DNA of 64,000 nucleotides. Source: JBJFCE01 sp051888775. Lineage in GTDB: Bacteria; Bacillota; Clostridia; Lachnospirales; Lachnospiraceae. The stretch covers positions 62,001-126,000 of the forward strand of contig JBJFCE010000032.1 in assembly GCA_051888775.1 (NCBI GenBank), read 5' to 3'. A program made the translations under genes and the position numbers. The notes below the pieces were generated by a model. The model saw only the letters and a program-made list of their open reading frames with translations. It did not search any database and was not told the origin of the DNA. Positions 34,602 through 43,553 of this stretch are shown piece by piece; positions within the stretch are counted from its first letter, which is position 1; every line of letters starts with the position of its first letter.

Positions 34602-35330
34602 TTAGTCTTTCTTGATCTTCATCCAGATGAACGGTGCTGCAACAAGAGTAACGGATGCAAGCAGATAAAACCAGAAGCCAACGCTCAGATTGATACTATC
34701 GATTCCACTTGCAGTTGCACCGCCAAAAGTCCATGCCGAAATAAACAGCAGGAAATTGACACATGATCCCAAAAATGCCATAAACTCCATTCTAAGGAAA
34801 TACAATACACCTACAGCAATTGCAACGATCAAAATGAACCATCCCAGTTTGAATCCTGCATCGTTCATATCAGATGAAATCATGCTATAATTTTCATCAG
34901 AATACTTGACATGAATGAACGGAATAAATACACTGATCAGCGCAACGATTGCTGCAATGACTCCGATCAAATCGATTGTTGTGATCTTGCTTACAAGATT
35001 CTTAACAGAAAACAGACCTTTCATCGGGAAAGGTACTCCGGGCTGTTTTGCCGTAAGGAATCCAAGCGGATTGCTCTTTGGCTGCATCGGCATACCGTAT
35101 CCGGGCATCGGCTGTCCATTGTATATCGGCTGTCCCTGCATAGGCTGACCCATCATCGGCTGTCCCTGCATAGGCTGACCCATCATCGGCTGTCCCTGCA
35201 TGGGTTGCTCCGGCATAGGCTGACCCATCATCGGCTGCTGCGGTGCCTGAGGGTTAGAAAATGCCGCGCCACAGTTAGGACATACGGCAGAATTGTCCGG
35301 AACCTGTGTTCCACACTGATTACAAAACAT
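34602..35330 (-). CDS. Zinc-ribbon membrane protein with a Met/Gln/Pro/Gly repeat
   Basis: The N terminus holds a zinc ribbon: Cys3, Cys6, Cys17, Cys20 (FCNQCG...CPNCG). Residues 33-78 are repeats of the MGQPMQGQPM type, encoded by a 30-bp DNA repeat. The C-terminal half has four membrane helices. The layout resembles bacterial zinc-ribbon/DUF membrane proteins; the function is unknown. A good promoter lies at 35374-35402. Confidence 0.75.
   Translation of the reverse strand: MFCNQCGTQVPDNSAVCPNCGAAFSNPQAPQQPMMGQPMPEQPMQGQPMMGQPMQGQPMMGQPMQGQPIYNGQPMPGYGMPMQPKSNPLGFLTAKQPGVPFPMKGLFSVKNLVSKITTIDLIGVIAAIVALISVFIPFIHVKYSDENYSMISSDMNDAGFKLGWFILIVAIAVGVLYFLRMEFMAFLGSCVNFLLFISAWTFGGATASGIDSINLSVGFWFYLLASVTLVAAPFIWMKIKKD
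35131..35235. repeat. 30-bp in-frame tandem repeat in the zinc-ribbon gene
   Basis: The unit TGTCCCTGCATAGGCTGACC followed by CATCATCGGC occurs identically at 35131-35160 and 35161-35190, with diverged copies to about 35235. The period is a multiple of three and encodes ten residues, so copy number can vary without frameshift. Confidence 0.85.
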
Positions 35331-35373
35331 ATGTTACCATCCTTTCTAAATTTTTTATAAAGTTTTCATACAC

Positions 35374-35402
35374 ATATTATCATAGATTATGTGGAAGTTC
35401 AA
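35374..35402 (-). promoter_or_regulatory. Promoter of the zinc-ribbon protein gene
   Basis: TTGAAC (35397-35402), 17 bases and TAATAT (35374-35379) on the minus strand, followed by AGAAAGG before the ATG at 35330. Confidence 0.65.
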
Positions 35403-35476
35403 TCAAAAATGTCAAAATATAGTAAGTTTAGCAAATTATTTACATACAGGTAATTTCAGTAAATCCTATCCTTGTA

Positions 35477-35566
35477 TTGAATTTTACACATCAATATGTT
35501 AGATTTGATTCATACTCGAAAGTTTTGAAGATGCATTCTCTCCTTCCTTCAAAACCCTTATTTTTT
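35477..35566 (+). promoter_or_regulatory. Promoter and leader hairpin ahead of the lipoprotein gene
   Basis: TTGAAT (35477-35482), 17 bases and TAGATT (35500-35505) read toward the lipoprotein. Shortly after, GTTTTGAAG (35522-35530) pairs with CTTCAAAAC (35547-35555) and is followed by a T-rich run, so a terminator-like hairpin sits in the leader. The rest of the 280-base gap (35331-35610) is AT-rich without other features. Confidence 0.4.
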
Positions 35567-35610
35567 ACAATCATTGTTTCAAAAATTATTGTTATAAAAC
35601 AGAGGACACT

Positions 35611-36120
35611 ATGAATCATATTATTCCCATACATAACAATCATAAAATCATTGTCTGCCTTTGCAGCATTCTCCTGCTTTCTTTTTTGCTCTCCGGCTGT
35701 GGCAGTAAAAAAGATCAGGAACTGGAAACCTTCCGGACACAGTTGGACGATTTTTCAGCCGCCGTTCTGGAATTAGACACAAGTATTAACGGCATCAATC
35801 CAACCTCGGATGACGCCGTCAAGATATTATTGTCCTATTACGATACATTGGAAACTGAGTTTGAAAAGCTTGCTGCGATTTCCGTTCCTGAAGAATACAG
35901 TGATGTTGCACGTCTTTCCGCCAAGGCAAGTGAATATATGTCAGATGCTGTATCCTATTATCATATAGCATTCGAAAGCGAAACTTTAGATCAGGACATC
36001 CTTTCTCTTGCTTCTTCCTATTATGAAAAAGCATTTGAGTTTGTCAATTATATCGGTCAGGTCCTGATGGGCGCCGATATTACTTTCCAATCCGATACGG
36101 AAGATTCTTCCGGAAATTAA
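35611..36120 (+). CDS. Lipoprotein of unknown function
   Basis: The 169-residue protein has a lipoprotein signal peptide: hydrophobic core ICLCSILLLSFLLSGC with the lipidated Cys30. The mature part is acidic and helical (TFRTQLDDFSAAVLELDTSI, ALSSYYDTLETEFEKL-like helices) and lacks catalytic motifs; it looks like a four-helix bundle. AGAGGA lies four bases before the ATG. Its stop overlaps that of the convergent PII-like gene inside a palindrome. Confidence 0.75.
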   Translation: MNHIIPIHNNHKIIVCLCSILLLSFLLSGCGSKKDQELETFRTQLDDFSAAVLELDTSINGINPTSDDAVKILLSYYDTLETEFEKLAAISVPEEYSDVARLSAKASEYMSDAVSYYHIAFESETLDQDILSLASSYYEKAFEFVNYIGQVLMGADITFQSDTEDSSGN

Positions 36121-36131
36121 TCAATTTCCGG
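36110..36131. terminator. Palindrome holding both convergent stop codons
   Basis: CCGGAAATT (36110-36118) pairs with AATTTCCGG (36123-36131). The plus-strand stop (36118-36120) and the minus-strand stop (36117-36119) fall in it. T-rich sequence follows on the plus strand, so it may terminate both genes. Confidence 0.55.
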
Positions 36132-36809
36132 TTCTTCTTCTAACAGACGCATCCCTGCAGTACCCGTCACCGGTAAGGAAAATACGATTGATTTCGCTTT
36201 GGAGTTCATTCCGGCTTCGTCCATGATCACTCTCATAACCGCGTTCTTATCTTCCTTCCGAACAACGATATACACAATTTCCTTTTCGGCTGCCAGTGTT
36301 ACACCAAGGAACTTTTCCGCTCCCTGCATACCTGTTCCTTTTGCGTGAATGACCGTTCCTCCTCCGGCATTGCATTTTCTTGCAGCATCCATGATCAATT
36401 CCGTATAGCCCTGATTGGCAATGACTACCAACAATTCATATTTTGTATCCTTCAAGCTTGACTCCTCCCCTATCTCAAAATTCTGGTTCTCAGTCAGAAA
36501 TTCCAATTGTTTTTTTCCGCCGATACTGCTCATGGGTATGATAAAAGCAATGCCCGTACCGGGTACGTCAATACACATTTCTTTTTGCAGACCTCTTTTG
36601 ATCTTCTTCCAGCTTTCCTTTGTCACCACAGAAAAGATCACTGATTTTTCCGTATTCTCCAGTCCGAAATAATCGAGTATTTCGTTTCCGGCCGTACCCT
36701 TTCCGAGCATGATAAAGTTCACAAAAATACCATACTTCTCATAAAATTCCGCAAATTCTCTGGTATGATTCCGGTCAATAATCGCAACCATCAGAAACAA
36801 CTGATCCAT
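36117..36809 (-). CDS. PII-like nitrogen-regulator-type protein, tandem domains
   Basis: The 230-residue protein appears to contain two PII-like ferredoxin folds. The second carries LVVIANQGYTELIMDAARKCNAGGGTVIHAKGTG and VYIVVRKEDKNAVMRVI, the pattern of PII/CutA-type sensors; the first (LFLMVAIIDRNHTREFAEFYEKYGIFVNF) is more diverged. AAGGG precedes the ATG. The gene directly follows a DUF1538 membrane protein, a recurrent pairing, which suggests this is its cytosolic regulator. The ligand is unknown. Confidence 0.78.
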   Translation of the reverse strand: MDQLFLMVAIIDRNHTREFAEFYEKYGIFVNFIMLGKGTAGNEILDYFGLENTEKSVIFSVVTKESWKKIKRGLQKEMCIDVPGTGIAFIIPMSSIGGKKQLEFLTENQNFEIGEESSLKDTKYELLVVIANQGYTELIMDAARKCNAGGGTVIHAKGTGMQGAEKFLGVTLAAEKEIVYIVVRKEDKNAVMRVIMDEAGMNSKAKSIVFSLPVTGTAGMRLLEEEPEID

Positions 36810-36857
36810 ACATATACCCTTTCCGTTTCTTCCCAGCCTGTCAGCACCAACCGCATT

Positions 36858-38414
36858 TTATAATTCGATGATTGCATCCTCATCAAGAAGCGCAAATGCA
36901 TTTTCGGATATCACAGCAGGAGAAATTGTCTGTTTTCTGCGCTCTTTCAGCTTTGACACGATTCCGAGCAGCTGAATCGTGATCAGAGGCGTCATGGCAA
37001 CCATTGATACAACACCGAATGCATCCGTTACAATATTTCCGCCAACTGCCATGCATGCTCCCTGTGCCAGTGGAAGCAGAAAAGCTGCCGTCATAGGACC
37101 CGAAGCAACGCCACCAGAATCAAACGCAATTGCGGTATAGATTTTCGGCACAAAGAAAGAGATTCCAAGTGCAATCGCATACCCCGGGATCAAAAACCAC
37201 AGAATGGAAATCCCTGTGAGCACGCGTACCATGGCAATTCCGAGAGATATTGCTACGCCAATGGAAAGACTCGTTCCCATTGCCCGTGCCGAAATCGCAC
37301 CGTCGGTTATTTCCTCCACCTGTTTGTTAAGCACATACACCGCAGGCTCCGCTTTCACGATAAAGAATCCCAGAATCATTGCGATCGGTATGAGAATCCA
37401 CGGATGTTCGGAAGAACCAAGGACACTTCCCAGATAATTTCCTGCCGGCATAAATCCAACATTCACACCTGTCAAAAATAATACCAGTCCGATATACGTA
37501 TAAAGCAGTCCGATGCAGATCTTTAAAAGCTGACGCTTTTTCAATTTCAGCACTGTAACCTGAAAAATTGCAAAGAATATTATGATAGGCAAAAGAGAAA
37601 CTGCGATCTCTCCTATGTACGTCGGAAAGCCGTCCCGAAACAAAGCCCACAGCTGTGTAGAATCTTTCAGCTCCGGTATCACAGGCGGTTGATAAGCGCT
37701 TTCCTCCGGATGATAGATCATGCCGAGAATCAATACCGATAATATCGGACCGATCGAGCAAAGTGCCACCAGACCGAAGCTGTCATCCGCAGCATGGCGG
37801 TCATTACGGATTGCAGACACACCGACACCAAGCGCCATGATAAACGGTACTGTCATCGGTCCCGTTGTCACACCACCGGAATCAAAAGCAACGCTCTGAA
37901 AACTCTTTGGAACAAAGAAAGCAAGCACAAAAACAATCAGATAAAAGAATATCAGCAGCTTAGGCAATGCGATTCCAAACAGCATACGCAAAAGCGCGAT
38001 CACAAGAAACACACCGACACCGCAGGCGACCGCCAGAATCAGCGTCATATTGGGAACAGACGGCACCTGTTGGGCAAGCACCTGCAAATCCGGCTCCGAA
38101 ATCGTAATAATAAAGCCGAGCAGAAAGGACAATGCAATAACGATCCACAGTTTTTTCGTCCGCGTCATACAGGCACCGACCTTTTCTCCCATCGGTGTCA
38201 TGGAGAGCTCTGCTCCGAGAGTAAAAAACATCATACCCAGTATCAGAAGAACCGCTCCCATCAAAAAGCACAGCAGAATGCTGGGGGAAATCGGTGCTAC
38301 AGAAAAACATAAAATAAGCACAAGAAGAATCGTCGGTAATACTGCAACCAACGATTCTTTCAGTTTTTTACGCAAATTCTCTCTTAAAACATTTCCGGAC
38401 TTCAAGCCATTCAC
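36858..38414 (-). CDS. DUF1538 integral membrane protein, duplicated domain
   Basis: The 518-residue protein has at least twelve membrane helices and two homologous halves. Each half has the motif PKxxxxxAFDSGGVxxGPMT: VPKSFQSVAFDSGGVTTG and VPKIYTAIAFDSGGVASG. The repeat architecture is that of an inverted- or tandem-repeat transporter; the substrate is unknown. The start is uncertain: the GTG at 38414 has only a weak site. Its partner is the PII-like gene 48 bases downstream. Confidence 0.85.
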   Translation of the reverse strand: MNGLKSGNVLRENLRKKLKESLVAVLPTILLVLILCFSVAPISPSILLCFLMGAVLLILGMMFFTLGAELSMTPMGEKVGACMTRTKKLWIVIALSFLLGFIITISEPDLQVLAQQVPSVPNMTLILAVACGVGVFLVIALLRMLFGIALPKLLIFFYLIVFVLAFFVPKSFQSVAFDSGGVTTGPMTVPFIMALGVGVSAIRNDRHAADDSFGLVALCSIGPILSVLILGMIYHPEESAYQPPVIPELKDSTQLWALFRDGFPTYIGEIAVSLLPIIIFFAIFQVTVLKLKKRQLLKICIGLLYTYIGLVLFLTGVNVGFMPAGNYLGSVLGSSEHPWILIPIAMILGFFIVKAEPAVYVLNKQVEEITDGAISARAMGTSLSIGVAISLGIAMVRVLTGISILWFLIPGYAIALGISFFVPKIYTAIAFDSGGVASGPMTAAFLLPLAQGACMAVGGNIVTDAFGVVSMVAMTPLITIQLLGIVSKLKERRKQTISPAVISENAFALLDEDAIIEL

Positions 38415-38580
38415 CTCATGCCGCCATAATATAATACCTTCATCATTTTATTCATTTGTCATTTACTATAGTTTTATAATATCGATAAAAATGCCAAAAG
38501 GCAAGATATAAGCTTCTCTGTTTATACATTTTTAATTAACTGATATATTTGTATAAATATAACAACAAAAACAGACAAAA

Positions 38581-38610
38581 AATGCCGCAATCCCTAAAGA
38601 TTGCGGCATT
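38581..38610. terminator. Terminator after the GGGtGRT gene
   Basis: AATGCCGCAATC (38581-38592) and GATTGCGGCATT (38599-38610) form a perfect 12-bp stem with a six-base loop; the minus strand continues into a T-run. Confidence 0.9.
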
Positions 38611-38635
38611 TAAAGTATGCAATATAACCCTTTTC

Positions 38636-39646
38636 TTAGAACTTACCTGCCTTTGCTGCTTCCTCAATAGAAACTGCAACAGCTACGGTAGCACCTACCA
38701 TCGGGTTGTTACCCATACCGATCAGACCCATCATTTCTACGTGAGCCGGAACGGAGGAAGAACCTGCGAACTGTGCATCGGAATGCATACGTCCTAAAGT
38801 ATCGGTAAATCCGTAGGATGCAGGACCTGCAGCCATGTTATCCGGATGAAGGGTACGACCTGTACCACCGCCGGATGCTACGGAGAAGTATTTCTTGCCT
38901 GCTTCGATTCTTTCTTTCTTATAAGTACCTGCTACAGGATGCTGGAATCTGGTAGGATTGGTAGAGTTACCGGTAATGGATACATCTACGTTTTCCTTCC
39001 ACATGATTGCAACACCTTCCGGAACGGAGTTTGCACCATAGCAGTTTACTTTGGAACGAAGTCCGTCAGAGTAAGCGATTCTCTCGATTTCCTTTACTTC
39101 GTTTGTATAAGGATCATACTCTGTTTCAACAAAGGTAAAGCCATTGATTCTGGAAATGATCTTTGCAGCATCCTTTCCAAGACCGTTTAAGATAACACGA
39201 AGCGGTTTCTGACGAACCTTGTTTGCCTTTTCTGCGATACCGATCGCACCTTCTGCTGCTGCAAAGGACTCATGTCCTGCAAGGAAACAGAAGCAGTCTG
39301 TATCTTCTTCCAGAAGCATCTTGCCAAGGTTACCATGTCCGAGACCTACCTTACGGGTATCTGCTACAGAACCCGGAATACAGAAAGCCTGAAGTCCCTC
39401 TCCGATTGCTGCTGCTGCATCGGATGCCTTCTTGCAACCCTTCTTGATTGCGATTGCAGCGCCTACGGTGTATGCCCAGCAGGCATTCTCAAAGCAGATC
39501 GGCTGAATCTTCTTTACCTGCTCGTAAACGTCCAGCCCAGCATCTTTTGTGATTTTCTCTGCTTCCTCGATAGAAGCAATACCATAACTATTCAAAACGG
39601 AATTGATCTTGTCAATTCTTCTTTCATATGATTCAAATAATGCCAT
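38636..39646 (-). CDS. GGGtGRT protein
   Basis: This 336-residue protein is named for its motif ASGGGTGRTLHPDN (about residue 258); other conserved stretches are GLGHGNLGKMLL, AGHESFAAAEGAIG and GLIGMGNNPMVGATVAVAVS. The family is strongly conserved in anaerobic Clostridia but its activity is not established. AGAAGGAGG precedes the ATG. It follows a NifU-like scaffold gene by 20 bases, so the two form an operon and probably a metal-cluster-related system. Confidence 0.92.
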   Translation of the reverse strand: MALFESYERRIDKINSVLNSYGIASIEEAEKITKDAGLDVYEQVKKIQPICFENACWAYTVGAAIAIKKGCKKASDAAAAIGEGLQAFCIPGSVADTRKVGLGHGNLGKMLLEEDTDCFCFLAGHESFAAAEGAIGIAEKANKVRQKPLRVILNGLGKDAAKIISRINGFTFVETEYDPYTNEVKEIERIAYSDGLRSKVNCYGANSVPEGVAIMWKENVDVSITGNSTNPTRFQHPVAGTYKKERIEAGKKYFSVASGGGTGRTLHPDNMAAGPASYGFTDTLGRMHSDAQFAGSSSVPAHVEMMGLIGMGNNPMVGATVAVAVSIEEAAKAGKF

Positions 39647-39666
39647 CGATTTTGTCCTCCTTCTGA

Positions 39667-40359
39667 TTATTCTTTACGCGGGTCAATGATCTTTACTGCA
39701 TCATCTACACGACCGTACTGTCCGCATGCTTTCTCATAAGCAGTATTAGGATCATCACCTTTTTTGATGAAGTCTGTCATCTTACCAAGGCTTACGAATT
39801 TGTAACCGATGATCTGGTCATCTTTATCAAGTGCGATGCCTGTTACATAACCCTCTGCCATTTCCAGATAACGAGGACCTTTCTTTAATGTACCATACAT
39901 AGTACCAACCTGGCTTCTGAGACCCTTTCCAAGATCTTCCAGACCTGCGCCTACCGGAAGTCCTTCCTCAGAAAACGCACTCTGGGTACGTCCGTAAACG
40001 ATCTGAAGGAACAGCTCTCTCATAGCGGTATTGATTGCATCACATACAAGGTCAGTATTCAATGCTTCCATAACGGTTAATCCCGGAAGGATTTCTGCTG
40101 CCATAGCTGCGGAATGTGTCATACCGGAGCAGCCGATTGTCTCAACAAGCGCTTCCTGAATGATACCTTCCTTTACGTTCAGGGTTAATTTGCAGGCACC
40201 CTGCTGCGGAGCACACCAGCCTACACCATGTGTCAGACCGGAAATGTCTTCTACTTTCTTTGCCTGAACCCATTTTGCTTCTTCTGGGATCGGAGCACAG
40301 CCATGATGAACACCCTGTGCTACTGTACACATTTCTTCAACTTCCTTAGAATAAATCAT
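39667..40359 (-). CDS. NifU/IscU-like iron-sulfur scaffold protein
   Basis: The 230-residue protein has an IscU-like core with cysteines in HHGCAPIP, VGWCAPQQGACK and ETIGCSGMTHSAAMAAEIL, and a C-terminal extension not found in IscU. Such proteins pair with the GGGtGRT protein, as here. Cluster assembly for a particular client is likely but the client is unknown; no sulfurase gene is nearby. GAAAGGAG precedes the ATG, and a TATAAT-like -10 lies at 40385-40390. Confidence 0.85.
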   Translation of the reverse strand: MIYSKEVEEMCTVAQGVHHGCAPIPEEAKWVQAKKVEDISGLTHGVGWCAPQQGACKLTLNVKEGIIQEALVETIGCSGMTHSAAMAAEILPGLTVMEALNTDLVCDAINTAMRELFLQIVYGRTQSAFSEEGLPVGAGLEDLGKGLRSQVGTMYGTLKKGPRYLEMAEGYVTGIALDKDDQIIGYKFVSLGKMTDFIKKGDDPNTAYEKACGQYGRVDDAVKIIDPRKE

Positions 40360-40468
40360 GTGAAATCTCCTTTCGATTTATGTAATTATACTTTGGTAAC
40401 AGATACTTTTCACATCTGTACAAACCGCTTCTTTTATTTTCGCATATCTTGTCGAAAAAATCCAGTAT

Positions 40469-40516
40469 TTTTTCAGGTACATGCAAAAATCATTTTTCAG
40501 GCACATGCAAAAATCA
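40469..40516. repeat. 24-bp tandem duplication
   Basis: TTTTTCAGGTACATGCAAAA plus ATCA (40469-40492) is repeated at 40493-40516 with one difference (T to C). It lies between the beta-helix gene stop and the NifU-like gene start. Each copy also contains the inverted pair TTTTT/AAAAA around TGCATGT-like sequence. Confidence 0.85.
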
Positions 40517-40520
40517 TGGT

Positions 40521-41195
40521 CTATTCTGATTTGGGAACAATATGGTCTGCATCTTTAAAAATATGTTTTTCCGGAATAACTCCGCGTACTCTGGAGATCG
40601 GATAGATATTTGTGTTTCTGCCAATGACCGTACCGGGATTAAGGACAGAATTGCAGCCAACTTCGACGTTGTCTCCGAGCATGGCGCCGAATTTCTTTAA
40701 TCCGGTTGCAATCTCTTCTCCCGCAAACCGATCCTTTACAACAACCAGAGTCTTATCGCTCTTGACGTTTGAGGTAATGGAGCCTGCACCCATATGTGCC
40801 TTGAAGCCTAAAATACTGTCTCCGACATAATTGTAATGCGGCACCTGAACCTTATTAAAAAGCACTACATTCTTAAGCTCCGTGGAGTTTCCGACGACGG
40901 CACCTTTTCCTACAATAGCACTGCCGCGGATGAATGCACACTGACGAACCTCCGCATCCTCATCAATGATACACGGTGCTCCAAGATAAGCGCTGTCAAA
41001 TACCTTGGCGGATTTTGCTACCCACACATGCTCCGCACGCTCCTCATAAAGCTCCTTTGGCAAAGATTCCCCCAGACGAATAATAAACTCCTTAATATCC
41101 GCAAGCACCTCCCAAGGATAAGTCTTTCCTTCAAAAAGCTCTGCCGCAATCGTCTCCCTTAAATCATAAAGATTTTCAATTTTTGCTGATTCCAT
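40521..41195 (-). CDS. Left-handed beta-helix protein (GlmU C-domain-like)
   Basis: The 224-residue protein has an N-terminal helical segment, then hexapeptide-repeat sequence: VAKSAKVFDSAYLGAPCIIDEDAEV, CAFIRGSAIVGKGAVVGNSTELKNVVLF, and LGDNVEVGCNSVLNPGTVIG. This resembles the acetyltransferase half of GlmU and NDP-sugar pyrophosphorylases, but the nucleotidyltransferase domain is missing, so a bifunctional GlmU role is excluded. It may be an acyltransferase for a sugar nucleotide; the substrate is not evident. AAAGGA precedes the ATG. Confidence 0.78.
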   Translation of the reverse strand: MESAKIENLYDLRETIAAELFEGKTYPWEVLADIKEFIIRLGESLPKELYEERAEHVWVAKSAKVFDSAYLGAPCIIDEDAEVRQCAFIRGSAIVGKGAVVGNSTELKNVVLFNKVQVPHYNYVGDSILGFKAHMGAGSITSNVKSDKTLVVVKDRFAGEEIATGLKKFGAMLGDNVEVGCNSVLNPGTVIGRNTNIYPISRVRGVIPEKHIFKDADHIVPKSE

Positions 41196-41314
41196 AATGT
41201 TTTCCTTTCATTCATTTTAATTACTCTATTCATCAATATCCATAAATCTTCCACACACTTCAAACACGCGCCTCATCATAACACCTATTCTATCCTGCAA
41301 CTTGCACGAAACAG

Positions 41315-41453
41315 ACTGTCAAAGAAACAGTGTTATCAAGTGAGACCCTGTGAAAACGCCGGTACCTAGTCGCTGTACTTTAGCGACTTAGTACCGCTGC
41401 GTTTGAACCGGAGCGAGAGCGTGCCGAACGGATAACACTGTTTCTTTGACAGT
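41315..41453 (+). repeat. Structured intergenic repeat, copy C (139 bp)
   Basis: Perfect 23-bp outer arms (41315-41337 with 41431-41453), whose sequence is unrelated to copies A and B. The core keeps GTGAG, the AAACGC/GCGTTT stem (41354-41359 with 41399-41404), CGGTAC/GTACCG (41360-41365 with 41391-41396), AGTCGCT/AGCGACT (41368-41374 with 41382-41388) and a GAGA-capped GC hairpin (41413-41420). Compared with copy A, the first and third of these stems differ by paired changes that keep pairing. It lies just beyond the topB stop. Confidence 0.82.
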
Positions 41454-41466
41454 CGTCCCTCCGTTC

Positions 41467-43551
41467 CTACTTCTTATAATACCCGGCCGCCTGATCAAAC
41501 TTCTGATACAAATACCCCTGATTATTCAGCTTCTTTACATAATCAGTCCGACGGATCACAAAGCCCTTCAGCTTCTCCATATATTCCTCTTCAGTGATGC
41601 TACCGTCCGCAACACCGGTCAGCCCCTTTTCCCAGCTTGCCGTCAGGGCCGGATCAAGCAGTGACTTCATGGAGCTGTCCACGACATCATAGATCATTTC
41701 TCCCATAAGTGTCGGCGTAATGATCTGTGTCTTTTTATTGAGGTTTAGATATCCGATATGAAACAGCTTTTTCAAAATCTCGGCACGTGTTGCACTCGTA
41801 CCGATGCCGCTTCCTTTAATCTGTGCACGCAGATCCTCATCCTCGATAAACTGTCCGGCATTTTCCATTGTCAGGATCATGGAACCGGAATTGTAGCGCT
41901 TCGGCGGTGAGGTCTCGCCTTCTTTGATAAAGTACTCTTTATTTTCAATCGGATCGCCTTTTTTCAGCTTGGACAGGATCTCCAAAAATCGCGCATCGCA
42001 CTTCATATCCTCTTCCGTGCCTTCTTCTCCCGACATAGTATCGGAGTTTTCGTCTCCCTCTTTTGCATTTTCCCTTCCGGTATCCTCCGGTCTACGGTCT
42101 TCTTTTTTGGCAAAAGAATAGGATGCTACCGCAAGATACCCCTCCTGCATTAAGACCTTAAAATTGGAAAAGAAGCATTCCCTGTCCGTCCGGATCACAA
42201 GCGCCACCTTTTCATACACCGCCGGCGGATAAAAGATGCTAAGGAAACGTCTGACAACGATCTCATAAATCTTTGCCGCGGTCGGATTCAGGGAAGAAAG
42301 TGCCGACAATCCCTGTCCTGTCGGAATAATCGCATAGTGATCTGTGATCTGTTTGTCATTGACATATCTGGACTTGGCGATTTTTTGATAACTGCCGCTT
42401 TCCAGAATCTCTTTTGCATAATTTCCTGTCTGTCCGTTTGGCAGTTCATAAGAGCACTGTGCATAGGAAATCAGCCCTCGGATATTTTTATCGATTACTT
42501 TGGCAACCGCACTGGAAAGCACTCTTGCATCGGTTCTCGGATAAGTCAGGAGCTTCTTTTCATACATTTCCTGAATATAAGCAAGTGTCTGATCCGGACT
42601 GATCTTAAAATATTTGGAGCAATCGTTTTGAAGCTCCGCCAGATTATACAAAAGCGGCGGATTTTTATTTTCTTTTTTGCGTTCGATCTTCTCTACAACG
42701 GGCTGCACGCAGGCTGACACCTGTTCGATCAGTGCCTGTGCATCCTCGCGCTTCTTAAAGCCGTTTTCTTTGTATAAGAGCGGCGAATCTTCATAAGCAG
42801 AGCCTTTCGTGACACGCCATTCACCCTCAAAGCCTTTTCCGCTCAAATCAAAGGTGCCGAGCACTCTGTAAAACGGCGTCTTGACAAACTCACGAATCTC
42901 CCGTTCCCGCTTTACGACCATGCCGAGCACACAGGTCATGACACGACCGACCGATACGACACCGCGGTCCGCTTTCAGATAGTTCTTGATCGGTGTACCG
43001 TATTTTAACGTCAGGACACGCGAAAAATTGATACCCATCAGATAATCTTCCTTGGCACGCAGATATGCAGCGGCACAAAGATTGTCATATTCGGACAGAT
43101 CCTTTGCTTCGCGCACACCGCGCAGGATCTCTTCCTCGGTCTGGGAATCGATCCAGACACGCCTGCGCTCTTTTCCTGTTACATTAGCCTGCTGTTCCAC
43201 CAGACGATAGATATATTCTCCTTCGCGTCCGGAGTCGGTACAGACATAAATGACAGAGACATCCTCTCTTGTCAAAAGCGAGCTGACGATCTGATATTGC
43301 TTGGCAACGCTGTCGATCACCTCATACTTATATACCTCCGGTATAAAGGGAATCGTGTCCAGCCTCCAGCGTTTTAATTTTTCATCATAAGCATCCGGAT
43401 AACTCATTGTAACCAGATGACCGACACACCATGTAACGATCGTGTCTGCCGACTCTATATAGCCGTCCTTATTCTGACCGTTCACCTGAAGTGCCTTGGC
43501 AAATTCTCTTGCCACACTCGGTTTTTCGGCAATAAATAATCTTTTTCCCAT
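41467..43551 (-). CDS. topB: DNA topoisomerase III
   Basis: This type IA topoisomerase relaxes and decatenates DNA through a single-strand break. The TOPRIM domain has IAEKPSVAREFAK at the N terminus and CTDSGREGEYIYR near residue 105. The catalytic tyrosine is in LLTYPRTDARVL (about residue 335). Length (694) is normal. An acidic insert with ENAKEGDENSDTMSGEEG lies near residue 490. Its ATG abuts the stop of the ATPase gene, implying coupling. Confidence 0.95.
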   Translation of the reverse strand: MGKRLFIAEKPSVAREFAKALQVNGQNKDGYIESADTIVTWCVGHLVTMSYPDAYDEKLKRWRLDTIPFIPEVYKYEVIDSVAKQYQIVSSLLTREDVSVIYVCTDSGREGEYIYRLVEQQANVTGKERRRVWIDSQTEEEILRGVREAKDLSEYDNLCAAAYLRAKEDYLMGINFSRVLTLKYGTPIKNYLKADRGVVSVGRVMTCVLGMVVKREREIREFVKTPFYRVLGTFDLSGKGFEGEWRVTKGSAYEDSPLLYKENGFKKREDAQALIEQVSACVQPVVEKIERKKENKNPPLLYNLAELQNDCSKYFKISPDQTLAYIQEMYEKKLLTYPRTDARVLSSAVAKVIDKNIRGLISYAQCSYELPNGQTGNYAKEILESGSYQKIAKSRYVNDKQITDHYAIIPTGQGLSALSSLNPTAAKIYEIVVRRFLSIFYPPAVYEKVALVIRTDRECFFSNFKVLMQEGYLAVASYSFAKKEDRRPEDTGRENAKEGDENSDTMSGEEGTEEDMKCDARFLEILSKLKKGDPIENKEYFIKEGETSPPKRYNSGSMILTMENAGQFIEDEDLRAQIKGSGIGTSATRAEILKKLFHIGYLNLNKKTQIITPTLMGEMIYDVVDSSMKSLLDPALTASWEKGLTGVADGSITEEEYMEKLKGFVIRRTDYVKKLNNQGYLYQKFDQAAGYYKK

Positions 43552-43553
43552 AA

